A stretch of DNA of 64,000 nt, taken from Cercospora beticola (lineage: Eukaryota; Ascomycota; Dothideomycetes; Mycosphaerellales; Mycosphaerellaceae). Each line of letters opens with the position of its first letter. Positions within the stretch are counted from its first letter, which is position 1. The DNA lies in the NCBI RefSeq assembly GCF_033473495.1, contig NC_088940.1, positions 62,001-126,000 of the forward strand, read 5' to 3'. Positions 35,603-46,497 of the stretch are shown in pieces. The notes under the pieces are model-generated. The model was not told the DNA's origin, searched no databases, and saw nothing but the letters and a program-made list of their open reading frames with translations. A program made the translations under genes and the position numbers.

Positions 35603-38600
35603 TCATGTCCGGCTTGAAGCAGTCCCATGGGCATGCGAGTGATGATGATGCCCAGCACTGAAACGGTGCCTGCCAGCTCCGCTTCGGTTCTTCAAGCTTC
35701 CAACATCGTGTTTGCCTGTAAAAGAGTGGTCAGCAATCATGTCTAACATGAAAAGTATTGAGGTCAGCACTCACCATCGCAACAAGCCCTCACATTCTCC
35801 AACCGATCTGCGTCTCGCTCTTGTCGCTCAATAACAGCTCTCAGATCCTCAGCCGAGTCTCCCACAACGCTCGCATCGTATATAGTCGCGGGGTCGCTGG
35901 GATCGGCTTTGCGGTTGCTCAGGGCAGACGTCGTTCGTTGAGTGCTACTCGATCGGAAACGTGAGGCCATGGAGCTGAAGCGACCACCTTGCTGGCTGCT
36001 GGAGGAAAGACGCGATGGGTTGGAGCTCGTCGCTCGGAGGGTGCCGGCTGCTGCGGGAGCCAATTTGCCGCGATGGTTCGAAGCCGCAGATGTCCTGCCA
36101 GTCACAGTAGCATCTTGTCGTTGAGGGCTGGTATTCCTCGTGGTTCGGCTGTTGTAGCTGCTGAGGCTGGTTCGTCGGCTTTGCCGACTGATGCTGCGAC
36201 CATTGGCGGTACCGCCAGTCAGTCTGCTGAAATTGCGTCGAACAGTTCCGGAAACACCGCTACCATGAGGATCGAACTCATTGAGTTCAGCATCGCTCAT
36301 GGTGTCTTCTGCTTCCTTGTTTTCCCTCTCAGTCCTCAACAAGAGATATGACAGCGCATTGAACCAAGTCTCGTGCCTCTGACCCGTGGGTGCCGTGAAT
36401 ACTATCTCACGACCCGGAGTAATGACGACAATCGACTTTCTGTGCAGGCCAGGTGGATAGGCGTTGTCATCGGAGATAACTCGAACGGCCTCAATAGCGA
36501 CACTCTTTGCCTTCATCATGTTCTTACCAGCAGTGCTAGGATCATGCTCGCTCCAGTACAGCGTTCTGGTGTACGGATGCACCCAGAAAAATCGCCTGTG
36601 CCTAGTCGTTGAGGTCTCGCTCCGGCCGGTCTTGCGGGTGTATTTCCACAAGAACTCTCCAATCATGGTCTGTGTGATGGCTTGGATCATGCGCGGGTCA
36701 GTCGCAGGTGCGACATCTGGCGGCAACATCATGCCACGAGAAATGTTGAAACGCTCGTCAAGCTCAGAAGCAAATGACGAGACAGAAGTTCGATGTGATA
36801 CGCGATCTGCTGGGATAGTGGACGCCATACCTCGCTTGTCTTTTGGTGGCGCTTGTCGAGGAGTGTTCGAGTCTCGCGAGTGAAGCGCACGCTCGAAAGG
36901 CGGTCGGCCACTTGGAGTGTTGGGGCGCTTGTATGCCGAAGCTGGCATGCCTGGTGGACCCATGTTTCCGCGGGACGGTGGCTGCTCTGGTGAGCCAGGT
37001 GTGACTTGCGCAGCCGCAATCTTGAGATTGTGGTCTGCAGGGAGTGGAGGAGCAGCGATGGCCGCGTCTCTCTTGCGCATCGAGCCCGCACTGGAGGGTC
37101 TCCTGCCATTTGGATGTAGCGTTGGAGACTCATATATGGATGGGCGCTGATCAGCTTCACGCTTGGAAGGCGTGTTGACAGCTAGCGCAAGTGATGCCGC
37201 CGCGGCTGCGTTTGTGAACGTCGAATTGCCCCTCGACGATCTCGAAGAAGCCGGCCTCGAGATGGCTTTCTTGTTCTTGATCATGCTCTCAATCTCTGCT
37301 CCAGAGAGCAGCGTCTGCGAGCCTTCATCAAACATAGGTGGCGGTGGTGGCCTTGACGGCGGCGGCGGTGGTGGTCGTGATGGCGGTGCATTAGCTGACA
37401 TCTCTGCCAGAGGCTGCCTTGAGGAAGGTGTGACTTGCTCCTCAAATGATCTGTCAAGAACAGACGGATCGGCAGACTGAGCGAGAACGTCATTTTGTGT
37501 GTTATCAAACTGCGACTGGTCTCCGAGCACTGTCTGCTCGTCTGAATGATCAGGAACGAAGAGAAGATCAGCTCTCCTGGAGCTTCTGCGAGGAACGTCG
37601 GGTGTTTCTAGCTCCGGTAGGACCGGTTCCGACTCCTGCGACACGATTTCTGAGAAGGACAACTGAACCGGTGGTGGCGGTGGCGGCATAGATGGCACTG
37701 GCGGTCTCTCTTCGTCGAGGACCACGCTCTTTGGAATACTTGATATTGACATGCGCTTTTGATTGGGAGGCAGTGGCCACATTTCTGGATCCGTGTTCTC
37801 TGCGAGAAGGGGAGATCGGTCCAGCGAGGACGATGCATGTGGTAGCTGCCCGACAAGGAGCGTGTTATTCTCGGTCTCTGGATCGGTAGCGGTGCCGATG
37901 CTGATGGTGACGGGGTTGCCGCGAGCATCAGTGCCAATGCTAATGGTTTGCACCGGCACCCGAGCGTCTGTGCCTGTGTGCGATGTGCTCGCCACTCTAG
38001 CATCGGTACCAATGCTGCTCGTTGGAATGATACGAGCATCAGTTCCCGTGCTGATGGAAACAGGCACGCCACGCGCATCGGTGCCAATTGTAACCATTGT
38101 ACGCACTGGCTCTGCCGACGTCTCAATTTCTCGTGCGGGCTGCGAGCCAGTGTCGACGGTCGTGCTCTCGTCAATGGCCGTGTGCGCTGTGGTAGGTCGC
38201 GAAACATCTTCGCCAGTCCCCTGACCAGCAGCCCTGCTCAATCCAAAGCCTGCCAAAGCCCCGGCTGCCACTTCACCTGCATGTTGCAAGAGACTTGTCT
38301 TTTCCGCAACAGGTTCCGGTTGCCAGGGCTCAGTCATGATACCTGCATCAACCATCGCTGGCTTAGGCAAAGCTTGCGCGGCACCAACGCTCGCTTGAGA
38401 TGGCGAGAGGAGGTCGACCGTCTCGTGGTCGTTCATCGACGTGGTCGGCGTGCTGGGTGTGCCAGGCTCGACGCTGGCGTGGCGTTCTGTTGTCGGCGTC
38501 TCTGTGCTGAAGCTTCCGTCGAGCTGTCTCTCAGAAATTGGCGTTCCATCTATGCTGTCGTCATCGTCAAGAGCGTCCAACTCATCACCGAGAGATTGCA

Positions 38601-40590
38601 TGCCAGCAGGCTGAGGTGTGCCAACGCTCGAGCTCGGACTGGCCAGGAGAGCCTGCGGCGAATCTTGATGGCTGTCACTGACGCGGCTCGATCGTCGCCC
38701 ACCACGGCTCAAACGCAGCTTGTACTTTGGTTGATGTGTGGATCGTACAGGTGTGCCTACAATGTCATCTCCATCTTCGTCTCCAGAGTCAGACGCAGTG
38801 GACATGTATGACATGCGCTTGTTCGACATCTTCGGACGCAGAACGCGGGTTGAGCTCTCTTCGGTCTCTGTGGCATCGCCTTCGGTGTCATCACCAAGTT
38901 CTTCCACGCCCGTGGCGAAAGCCTCGCTTTCAGTGGTAGCACCGCGCTCGGTGGCGGTCTCGAAGCCAGTGTCTGTCTCATTGGCGGTCTCAAACGCGGC
39001 ATCAGTAGTGTCACCATCCGACTTGCCATATGCACGGTTGTATGCGTTGGCTGCTGCAAGTCCTGCCACAGTAGCCCTGGACATGATTCCATCTCGGCCT
39101 CTGCTCGGAGTGTGCTCCATCACATCATCCTCCCAGTCCGGCTCATCGATGATCTCTGTCGTACTGCCGCGGGTGGCGCCAAGCCTGCTGCTTGAAGGTC
39201 GCTTGTACCGGAAATCATTCTCACTCTTGCGCTTCTTGGCTACATTCGCGATGATGCCTGTAGTGTCTCGCCTCTGCTCCAGCTCATCGCGTGCGTCTTG
39301 CAACATGCGCTTCAGTTCGATCTTTTCCGTCTTTTCACGATGAATGTTGTTCTTAAGATTCTGGATCATGCGATGGGCGTGGTTCAAGCTGGACTTGAGA
39401 GTCTCCGTTTCCAGCATGCCATGACGAGCCGGAGTGCCTTTGATGGGCGACGCTGGCGCACTGTGATCCGGACTGGCATCGTCTGACTGCAAGTTCTCCT
39501 CAGCCGACATGAAGTCCGTATCGGATTGAGGTACCCCTTGCCCCATTCGGAATGCAAGACCTCGTGCGAGTTCTGTATTTTGCGAGGTCAACTCTCGGAC
39601 CTTGGCCTGCAACTTCTCGTTCTCCGTCAGCTGCGATTTATGATCACGCTGCAGGTTGTAGAAGTCATTATCCGTGGTCTTGCGCGCATTCGCCTGGTCT
39701 TCGGAAAGCTTCTCATGTGATACTCGCAGCTCGTCCAGCTCGCGTTCTTTGGCAGCTTTATCGGCCTGGGCGGATTTGAGTGATTGAGACAGTCGCTGCT
39801 CTTTCTCCAAGCTCTCCCTCAGCGTAGCCTCGACGTCCTGCAGGCGAGTCTCGAGGTTCCAGTTCTCGTCCTTGTACTTCTGCTCACTCTCGTCCATGTG
39901 TCGCAGTCGCTGCAATAGTTGAGCAGACTCAGCTTCAAGCTGAGCTTTGGCGGATGTGGTGTCTTTGAGCTGCTCATCTTTTTCCGCCAGGGCTGCCTGT
40001 AACTGCCGAACTTGGGCGAGGAGGGAGGTACTAATCTCGGTAGCAAACTCGATATCGTGCACTCGATTAGTGGGCTGATTTCGCTGTCTGCGCGAGGGAG
40101 CGGACATCTTTGTTGGCGAGTCTCGTCCTGAGCCGGACATGACAGTAGAGTTTGTCCAGTCCACGCTCTCGCTCGCAACTCTCGACTTGGGGAGGAAAGC
40201 TCGGGCAGACTCCCGACCAACCTCGTTGTATTCGCGTTCAAGCTCTGCCAGCCTGCCCTGTAGCTCGGCAGGGATGTCGGAGTCCTGCTGCATCTGCTCA
40301 ACCTCCTTCAACTTGGCAGCCAGTTCTGCACGCTGCGAGGTGAGCGTCATGCCGAGCCGCGCAGCATCCTTGATTCGCCTGTCCGTGTCCCGCATGTGAG
40401 CTTCGAGGGCGCGTCTCGCGGAAGAGGGGGAGCTGGTGGACAGGGCGGAGAAGTGGGCGCTGTCGAATGCGCCATATCGCAATGGACCTGCATTTCCAGG
40501 AGAGGTGTGGGCGAAGGGATCCGCGTTCCCATTGGCATTCGCCGTGCCTGCCGGCGGGTTCACAATCTCGGCCATGGGTCGCCGTTCCAT
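35603..40590 (-). CDS. apsA: ApsA/Num1-like cortical nuclear-migration protein
   Basis: A 1,642-residue cortical anchor protein. In the family (Aspergillus ApsA, yeast Num1, fission-yeast Mcp5) it holds dynein at the plasma membrane to move nuclei. Exons are 40590-35775 and 35715-35603, joined across a 59-bp intron (GTGAGT...TTTACAG, 35716-35774). Without the splice the C-terminus would stop at DGEC; with it the protein ends in a His-rich AGHHHHSHAHG tail. An N-terminal coiled coil (about residues 60-350) is followed by disordered Ser/Thr/acidic sequence, five GTDAR repeats (about residues 830-905) and two polyproline stretches (near 965 and 1075). A C-terminal Mcp5-type PH domain (about 1295-1425: MIGEFLWKYTRKTG, RRFFWVHPYTRTLYWSE) binds phosphoinositides. 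A second in-frame ATG lies five codons downstream. Confidence 0.93.
37890..38100 (-). repeat. GTDAR coding repeats in apsA
   Basis: Five units of 12-13 codons built on [IT]-G-T-D-A-R. GTDAR-coding segments lie at about 37,921, 37,960, 37,996, 38,032 and 38,071, spaced 39, 36, 36 and 39 bp. Short internal repeats are known in ApsA/Num1 proteins. Confidence 0.8.
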
Positions 40591-41582
40591 GTGCTGATTA
40601 CAATGGTATTAGGAAGATGGTAAAGGAAAGGAATAGGTTGCAAAGGCGGGCGCGCGTATGCGGGAACGAGTGTCTGGCACTGTCTGCGGCCTACGCGGGT
40701 GCGTGTCTCGGGAAGCGCTGGATGGGCGAGGTTGCGATGCAGGAGCAGAACCAATGGAAGTATCCGAGCGGACGGGCGCGCTGCTGCTCGTCGCACACGT
40801 CGGGCGACGACGGCGAGGCCAGATTGTCGAGTTCTCGCACCGCGCCTGAGTTGGGAGGGAGAAACAAAAGGCGCCGGGGGAAGGAGAGAGGGAGGGTCGG
40901 AGGGTCGGGTCGGTGGTCGTGTCGTGCAGCGGCAGAGCAGCGGGCGGATGCGCTGCAGAAGTGTATTCGCGGTTTCGATGCAGAGCCGGCGGGGTTGCAC
41001 GCACAATGCCAGGTGTTCGGCGGGCTGTCTGGCGCTGTCAGACACGACGGCAGCCGCCCGGGATCCGTCGGCGGGGGAGGGGAGGGGTGGAAGAAGAACG
41101 AACGAACAACAAGACGGCGGAAACAAGCAGCAGTAGTGAATCAACGAGTGCAGTGATGGAGGAAGTGGGCTGTGGCGGCAACGCGCGTGCTCGACGTGAA
41201 CCTCCAGACTTTCGTGCGCCAAACTGTAAGTTAATGCCCGCTGTGTTTATCATCAACAGACGCAGCGCCCATGCCGATTGGCCGACGAGCCGAGAAACCC
41301 TGCTACATTCACCTGCACCACGACAACAAACAACCCAGCGCTCACAGGCTGTTGCTGGTGCGGTGCATCATCGAGGTCTGTCTGTCTGTCGTTCGTCTCA
41401 TCAGGCGGCAAAGTTCCCCCAAAGTCACCCCCTGTTGCGGGCAGAAGGCGCGAGTCGAGTGCCTTTGGTGGCTGCCGGTAAATTCTCTTGACTAAGCACG
41501 TTTTTGCCTCACAAGCTTCACATGCATCTCAACTCTGACGTACTGTTTTCCACTCTTACCACCACTGACTTCCCAGCAAGAC
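40591..41582. promoter_or_regulatory. Bidirectional promoter region of apsA and cwc24
   Basis: About 1 kb between divergently transcribed genes. It is G/C-rich (several CGGGCG and GGGGGA runs) and holds long frames on both strands without domains, interpreted as composition artefacts. The last 60 bases before cwc24 are pyrimidine/adenine rich, as expected for a leader. Confidence 0.6.
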
Positions 41583-42515
41583 ATGGCCGACACAGCAGCA
41601 GCAGCGCCCGTCTTCAAGAAGCGCGCCAAAAATACCAACATCCGCAAACGCCCAGCCACGCCTCCTCCCCAAGACTCGGCCTCCGACAGTGACGACTATA
41701 CCGACGATGAACAGGGTGCACGGATCAAGCGTCGCAAGAGGGAGGGCGTGACAATAACTGGAAATGGCCCCAAGTCCGAGGTGGTCACGACCAAGTACAC
41801 CGCCTTCCAAGCAGATCGCTCTACCAACATCACCGCCAACGACGATGCAACCAAAGCCTCGAGCTGGTACACCGACGCTGCTCTCGCCGCGAAAGATGGC
41901 AAAGCGAAGCCAGATTCAGAGACAGTAGTTCCCGAAGCAACAGACGGAACATACCAAGGCACAGCAAAATACTCCACATTCATCGCAAAGAATCCCGAAC
42001 GAAAGCAACTTGGCCCCCAAAAAGCACCTACGAACGTTCGAACAATCACGGTGACAGATTTTGCACCAGACGTCTGCAAAGACTACAAACAAACAGGCTT
42101 CTGTGGTTTTGGTGACAGCTGTAAATTCCTTCACGCGCGAGAAGATTACAAGCAAGGATGGCAGTTGGACAAAGAATGGGAGAAAGCAGGGAAGAAAGAC
42201 AAGAAGCCCGGCGCGGCGAATGAGAAAGACACCGAAGGCATGGACGATGAAGAGAAGATGTTGATGGAGATTCCTTTCGCTTGTATCATCTGCAAGGAAA
42301 GCTACAAGAATCCCGTCGTGACAAAATGCGGGCACTATTTCTGCGAGAAATGTGCCATGACGAGGTATATGAAGGAGAAGAAAAAGCAGTGCGCGAATTG
42401 CGGAGCGGATACGCAAGGTAGCTTCGGCGTGGCGAAGAAGTTGAAAGATTTGCTGGCGAGGAAGAAGAGGCGGGAGGAGGAAAGGGCTGCAAAAGAGGCG
42501 GAGGAGGATGGGTGA
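41583..42515 (+). CDS. cwc24: Pre-mRNA-splicing factor Cwc24 (CCCH + RING)
   Basis: Intronless 310-residue protein of the Cwc24/RNF113A family, a component of the activated spliceosome that binds near the 5' splice site and has a RING ubiquitin-ligase fold. The N-terminal third is basic and Ser/Asp-rich (KKRAKNTNIRKRP, DSASDSDDYTDDEQ). The CCCH finger (residues about 162-182) has perfect C-x8-C-x5-C-x3-H spacing. The C3HC4 RING (about 232-275) contains CIICKESYKNP, CGHYFC and CANCG. A Lys/Glu-rich helix closes the protein. The length and domain order match the family exactly. The ATG at 41,583 is the first after an upstream stop. Confidence 0.95.
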   Translation: MADTAAAAPVFKKRAKNTNIRKRPATPPPQDSASDSDDYTDDEQGARIKRRKREGVTITGNGPKSEVVTTKYTAFQADRSTNITANDDATKASSWYTDAALAAKDGKAKPDSETVVPEATDGTYQGTAKYSTFIAKNPERKQLGPQKAPTNVRTITVTDFAPDVCKDYKQTGFCGFGDSCKFLHAREDYKQGWQLDKEWEKAGKKDKKPGAANEKDTEGMDDEEKMLMEIPFACIICKESYKNPVVTKCGHYFCEKCAMTRYMKEKKKQCANCGADTQGSFGVAKKLKDLLARKKRREEERAAKEAEEDG

Positions 42516-43267
42516 AGTGAATGAGCAACTGGCCTCCCAGCGACTGTACAGAAGATAACATTGCGATCCAGTCACCAAAGCCGTACCACAAGAACGCCAA
42601 GGCCCTCTTCTGGACCTGGAAGTGGCTTATCCGGTCTATCCTAGTTCGTCGCACGAACAGCCCAAGCTCTCACTTCCTCCGAGCTAGTACAATAGCAAGC
42701 CTTGCAAATGCGAGAGTGGCTGAGAGCCAGTGAGCTCCGCCATCGTCCTTCGCCGGGCACAGACGCCTATCATGGTCTCGGATGGCACTGAAAGCGGTTC
42801 ATCATTGGACAACACTCCTTCCAACTCTCTGCAATGCAACACCTGTGTTGACGAGAAGGTGCTGTCTTACAGCTAGGCAAAGGTGTGTACAAGACACTCA
42901 AGCTGCTTCGAGCCCTTTACTGTACAGTATGCCTTTGTACAAACAACATGGTGTCACTTTTCATCACTACCGAGCATGTTCCGCTGATCTCCTGACACTC
43001 AACAGTCATGATATCTTTACTCTTCTCTTGCCCCCGAGACACGCGGTCGTACTCCCACTCGGCTCCAACCAACGAGTTCTATACAGATTGGCGAAAAGCG
43101 ACCACTATGCATATATCAATGGTTGCGCCCACACGGCCCAACGATCGTCCAATTTCCGCCACATCTTGCAAGTCCTACATCTATTTGTTACCCCAATACT
43201 CTCTTCCTTTTCCAAGCCTAATCCAAACAATCACGCTGAATCTTCACTCCATCCCCAACCCCCAAAC
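42516..43267. other. Intergenic, promoter of the Cys-rich secreted protein
   Basis: No supported gene. A/C-rich leader from about 43,150; a TATA-like ATATAT lies near 43,110, about 160 bp before the ATG. Confidence 0.5.
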
Positions 43268-43603
43268 ATGAAGACCTTCCAAACTCTCCTCGCCGTTTTC
43301 ATTGCCCTCGGCGCGACAAGCGCTAAGCCAGTCCAGCTAGAAGAACGTGGACAGACCTGGTGGGTAAGTCGAAAACAAAAATTCCAAAGATTCCTGTCCC
43401 GCAGCCAACCACCATCCGGACATCCCCATCCCACATTTCTTATTCTTCATTATCATCACACACAACAAGTGACCAACTGCTCACCATTTGGAAATTAGTG
43501 CGGAGGCGGTGGAACAGTACACTGTTGTTGCCCATGCATCGTAACCCCAGGACTTGGAGAGTCGTGTCCCGCGGGTTGTTATAATACCTATGGAGCGTGC
43601 TAA
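43268..43603 (+). CDS. Small cysteine-rich secreted protein (effector candidate)
   Basis: Two exons, 43268-43363 and 43499-43603, with a 135-bp intron (GTAAGT to ATTAG), give 66 residues. Residues 1-19 (MKTFQTLLAVFIALGATSA) are a textbook signal peptide. A short pro-like segment with LEER follows, then a compact domain beginning exactly at the exon junction with eight cysteines at 33, 41, 42, 43, 45, 55, 59 and 66 (C-x7-CCC-x-C-x9-C-x3-C-x6-C). An even Cys number, small size and Gly-rich loops fit apoplastic effectors or defensin-like antimicrobial proteins. The intron is longer than its neighbours but has good signals, and the unspliced frame would lose the Cys domain. No known family was recognised. 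Function is inference. Confidence 0.7.
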
Positions 43604-44247
43604 ACTTGAATGAGAGAGGAAAGGTTTTGTGAGAGCCAGATTGCGGGTGGGGTTTGTGGAGAACAAGGATAGAACTGTTTTGGAGTGTGGAGGTGTATCA
43701 ATTCCATCCAATCAGGAAGAGGAAGAGCAAGAACTTTACAGCAAGCGAAGAGGAGAATTGCAACGAGGCTTGAGCGAGAAGTGCATGGACAAAGTCGAGA
43801 AGAAGTCGAAGGCAAGGACAGAGATGTCGATCAAGTATGGAGCGAGCCGGCGACGCGGAGCGAATTCAAGCTCGTACGCAGTTGTCAGTCAAGCGAGAGC
43901 GCACAGGAGTAGAGACAGGAAAGGAACTCTGAGTTTTCAATTGTATTGTTGCGGTTTACTGCCGCTCGATAGAGGCTATGCATCCTGCAATTCTCCTCAT
44001 GCCTCTTTTTGAGCATTGTCAACCTCGAACAAGTAGCCGCTTGTCTAGTCATACATTTTAATGCAATTTCTGAACAGCCATCACAGACTTGTCGCCACCA
44101 GGGACATCGCCCGCGATTCATTCATGTCTTCGACAGCAGTAGAAGGTACTATCAGCTTCGTCTTTCCCATCGTCAAATGCCTTTTCACAGGTCAACATGT
44201 GCGCTGCCATGTTTCAAATGTACACTCCTCAGCGCAGCATAACGTCC
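43604..44247. other. Intergenic between convergent genes
   Basis: Shared 3' region of the Cys-rich protein gene and the F-box-like gene; nothing else is supported. Confidence 0.5.
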
Positions 44248-46149
44248 TTATGCCATCACACAACCTGTCTGATTTTCCTCGCCCTCTTGGTTGGACTCAT
44301 CACGCTCTTGGTTGGACTCATCAACCTCCTGATTGGACTGATCAACCTCTTGATTGGACCCATCACCCTCTCGTTGGATCCCACCATTCTCCTGCTCAGC
44401 GAGCCTCATCACAGTACCGTGAAAGACTCGAAGAGATGGCGCCACCTGAGCAAGGTACGGCCAGTAGACATTCTCGTCCTGGTTCATCCCCTCAATCATC
44501 TGGAATGGTTCTGGCTCGAAATCCTTATCCATTTGCATACGGACAGCACGGAGCGAGGTGGCCAACGTGAAAATCCCCGATAGGATCTCGAGCGAAGCAT
44601 CCTCAATCTCCGCTGCAGTAAACCGCTCTTCTGGCGAGAGGAAGTGATTGCTCAGCCTCATATATTTGCGTAAATGAGAGGTCGTCCAGGCAACGTGATG
44701 TGGCCCGTTCAGACAATACTCGTCGGTCCATACTTCGCCTTCGTGCTCGTCTTCCGCGGAGTCGTCGGGAACGTCACAGTACAAGGCCAGAACGATATAC
44801 CACATCTCCTGAAGAGTCTTCTTCGATGCAACGTAGATATCGTGTATGCCAAACACTGGGCCGTAGGTTGGGTTACCGGTCAGTGAATCTCGAACGACAT
44901 CGATGTCGAATCGGCGTGTCGAGGTCCATGGATAGTCGATGAAGCAGTTTTCGCGGATCCATGCTTGATCGATGCGATACTGCTCGGACTGCTCTGCACC
45001 AACATCGACCCCGCCAAGCTCTGGCCATGAAGGCGAGGCATAGGTTATGCGGAACGGGAAACCTTCCTCCAGATCTTCTGCGTGGAGTTTGTATGAGGTG
45101 ATGTTCATGGCTAAGAATTCCGTAGCAGCCTCCAGTCGAGCAGGATCATGTTGAGGACCGAGTGCGTGCATTGAGATTCCGCCTCTTGGTCTGTTGACGA
45201 AGTGTGTGAAAGATGGTCCGCGCTGAACGGTGCTACGCATCCAGTCTATGAAGTGGTCGTCTTCCAAATCTTGAGTGACGGTAGTGTCGTCTGCTTCTTT
45301 GTCTGCCGCGTACACAACGAGTGCCTCATGCATTGCCACCCATAGGCGCAGTGACGTGTGACTCGCCCACGAATAGAGGTTGCTGACGAACCCGCTCATT
45401 GCCCACTCATCTCTTAGCCTCGCAACCTCTTTGACTGGATCGTAGTCTTCTGGAGTGCTCTTCACAGCTGGCCACATGCGTACCAATTTCGAGTTCAACA
45501 GTTGCACCTTTGCTAGTTTGCTGTCATCCTTGAACTCGAACTTGCCAATATCAATGCACACGAGACCAGATAACCCCATGTCGGCGATCCACTGTTGAGC
45601 AGAACAGTGCAGGTCAGGATGTCCCATAGTGGTGAGGTACTCTGTCAGGATGACCAAAGACTTGAGATGCGGCAAGAGATGGAGTCTGAAAAGACAGTAG
45701 TGCACGCTGGCAACGCGAGCTGATTTGCACCCGACGATCTCGATGCGGCGAGCCATGTCCAAATGGTGAGAGGCGCCGGAATCCAGCGCTTCGAGTGCCG
45801 TGTGGAGCTGAGCGAACGTTAAGCAAATGGTCTTCTTGTTGTAGAATGTCTCGATGGCTTCTTCGTGAATCTGCTTGTTGGCCGCCATGATTGACGTTTC
45901 GACGGGAAACGACTTATGGGATGCCTTCGAAGACTCGGCGTCTCCATTAGTGTCGTTCGTGAGGTTGTGGTCGGGCGCCAGTCGCACATGGGTAGCTTCG
46001 CCGAAGACATGGCCGTAGATCTGCACTCGAATTTCTGCCGACAGCTTGTCGAGGAAAGAGCAAGTGGATGGATCTGGGATCGTCGTCGGCGATGAGGTAG
46101 CGCCGCCTTGATTAGTCGCAGGCGCGACGGGGTTGTGTTCGGGTGCCAT
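44248..46149 (-). CDS. F-box/2EXR-like hypothetical protein
   Basis: Predicted 633 residues from ATG 46,149 (MAPEHNPVAPATNQGG). The frame is open further upstream but that part looks non-coding. After a disordered Thr/Ser/Pro-rich start, residues about 29-45 (FLDKLSAEIRVQIYGHVF) match the short F-box-like/2EXR helix common in Pezizomycotina orphan families, followed by an all-alpha region typical of those proteins. Such F-box-like proteins may recruit substrates to SCF ubiquitin ligases, but this is not shown here. The C-terminus has an acidic tail containing four copies of a seven-residue repeat built on D-x-S-N-Q-E-x. No signal peptide is present. Confidence 0.65.
   Translation of the reverse strand: MAPEHNPVAPATNQGGATSSPTTIPDPSTCSFLDKLSAEIRVQIYGHVFGEATHVRLAPDHNLTNDTNGDAESSKASHKSFPVETSIMAANKQIHEEAIETFYNKKTICLTFAQLHTALEALDSGASHHLDMARRIEIVGCKSARVASVHYCLFRLHLLPHLKSLVILTEYLTTMGHPDLHCSAQQWIADMGLSGLVCIDIGKFEFKDDSKLAKVQLLNSKLVRMWPAVKSTPEDYDPVKEVARLRDEWAMSGFVSNLYSWASHTSLRLWVAMHEALVVYAADKEADDTTVTQDLEDDHFIDWMRSTVQRGPSFTHFVNRPRGGISMHALGPQHDPARLEAATEFLAMNITSYKLHAEDLEEGFPFRITYASPSWPELGGVDVGAEQSEQYRIDQAWIRENCFIDYPWTSTRRFDIDVVRDSLTGNPTYGPVFGIHDIYVASKKTLQEMWYIVLALYCDVPDDSAEDEHEGEVWTDEYCLNGPHHVAWTTSHLRKYMRLSNHFLSPEERFTAAEIEDASLEILSGIFTLATSLRAVRMQMDKDFEPEPFQMIEGMNQDENVYWPYLAQVAPSLRVFHGTVMRLAEQENGGIQREGDGSNQEVDQSNQEVDESNQERDESNQEGEENQTGCVMA
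44284..44367 (-). repeat. Four 21-bp coding repeats (D-x-SNQE-x)
   Basis: Units start at 44,284, 44,305, 44,326 and 44,347 and differ at a few positions each. They encode an acidic Asn/Gln-rich tail and are likely to vary in copy number between strains. Confidence 0.85.
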
Positions 46150-46497
46150 CGTGTGTGGCCGTCGCGTCAGGAGTCTGCGGGAAGAGTCAGTGTCGGTGAG
46201 CCAGCTGCTACAACGAGGAGCAGATGTTGTGCGCGAGGACTTACCTTGCTGTTTCCAAGATTTCTTCGGTGATGTCGCGACGTCGGTGGAGGAGAGGTGC
46301 CTGCTGAATAAGTAGGGAAAGCAAGTGTCGTGGAATAAGCTTCGCGGCGTTACGGGCTGGTGGGAGGTGAATGGGAGGTGAATGGTGAACGGAGCACGTG
46401 AGCGCAACAATGAGATCTGTCGTATACTCAAACTACGCGGAGTGGTCTAGCTGTGCCTCATCTCCAATCGTTATAGAACCCAGGGCGGCTAGTCAAC
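46150..46497. other. Intergenic, promoter of the F-box-like gene
   Basis: Short spacer between two minus-strand genes; nothing further is supported. Confidence 0.5.

Noticed and set aside
36464..39779. Many frames of 60-290 codons on the plus strand opposite apsA
   Set aside because: They are antisense shadows of a long G/C-biased coding exon and have no domains, splice logic or signal peptides.
40467..41491. Overlapping 130-230 codon frames on both strands in the apsA/cwc24 spacer
   Set aside because: High G/C content reduces stop frequency; the translations are Arg/Gly/Ser-rich and domainless, and frames on both strands overlap.
46150..46431. 94-codon upstream extension of the F-box-like protein
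   Set aside because: The extension is Ser/Arg/Thr-rich, lacks a signal or presequence that makes sense, and the internal ATG at 46,149 begins typical protein sequence.
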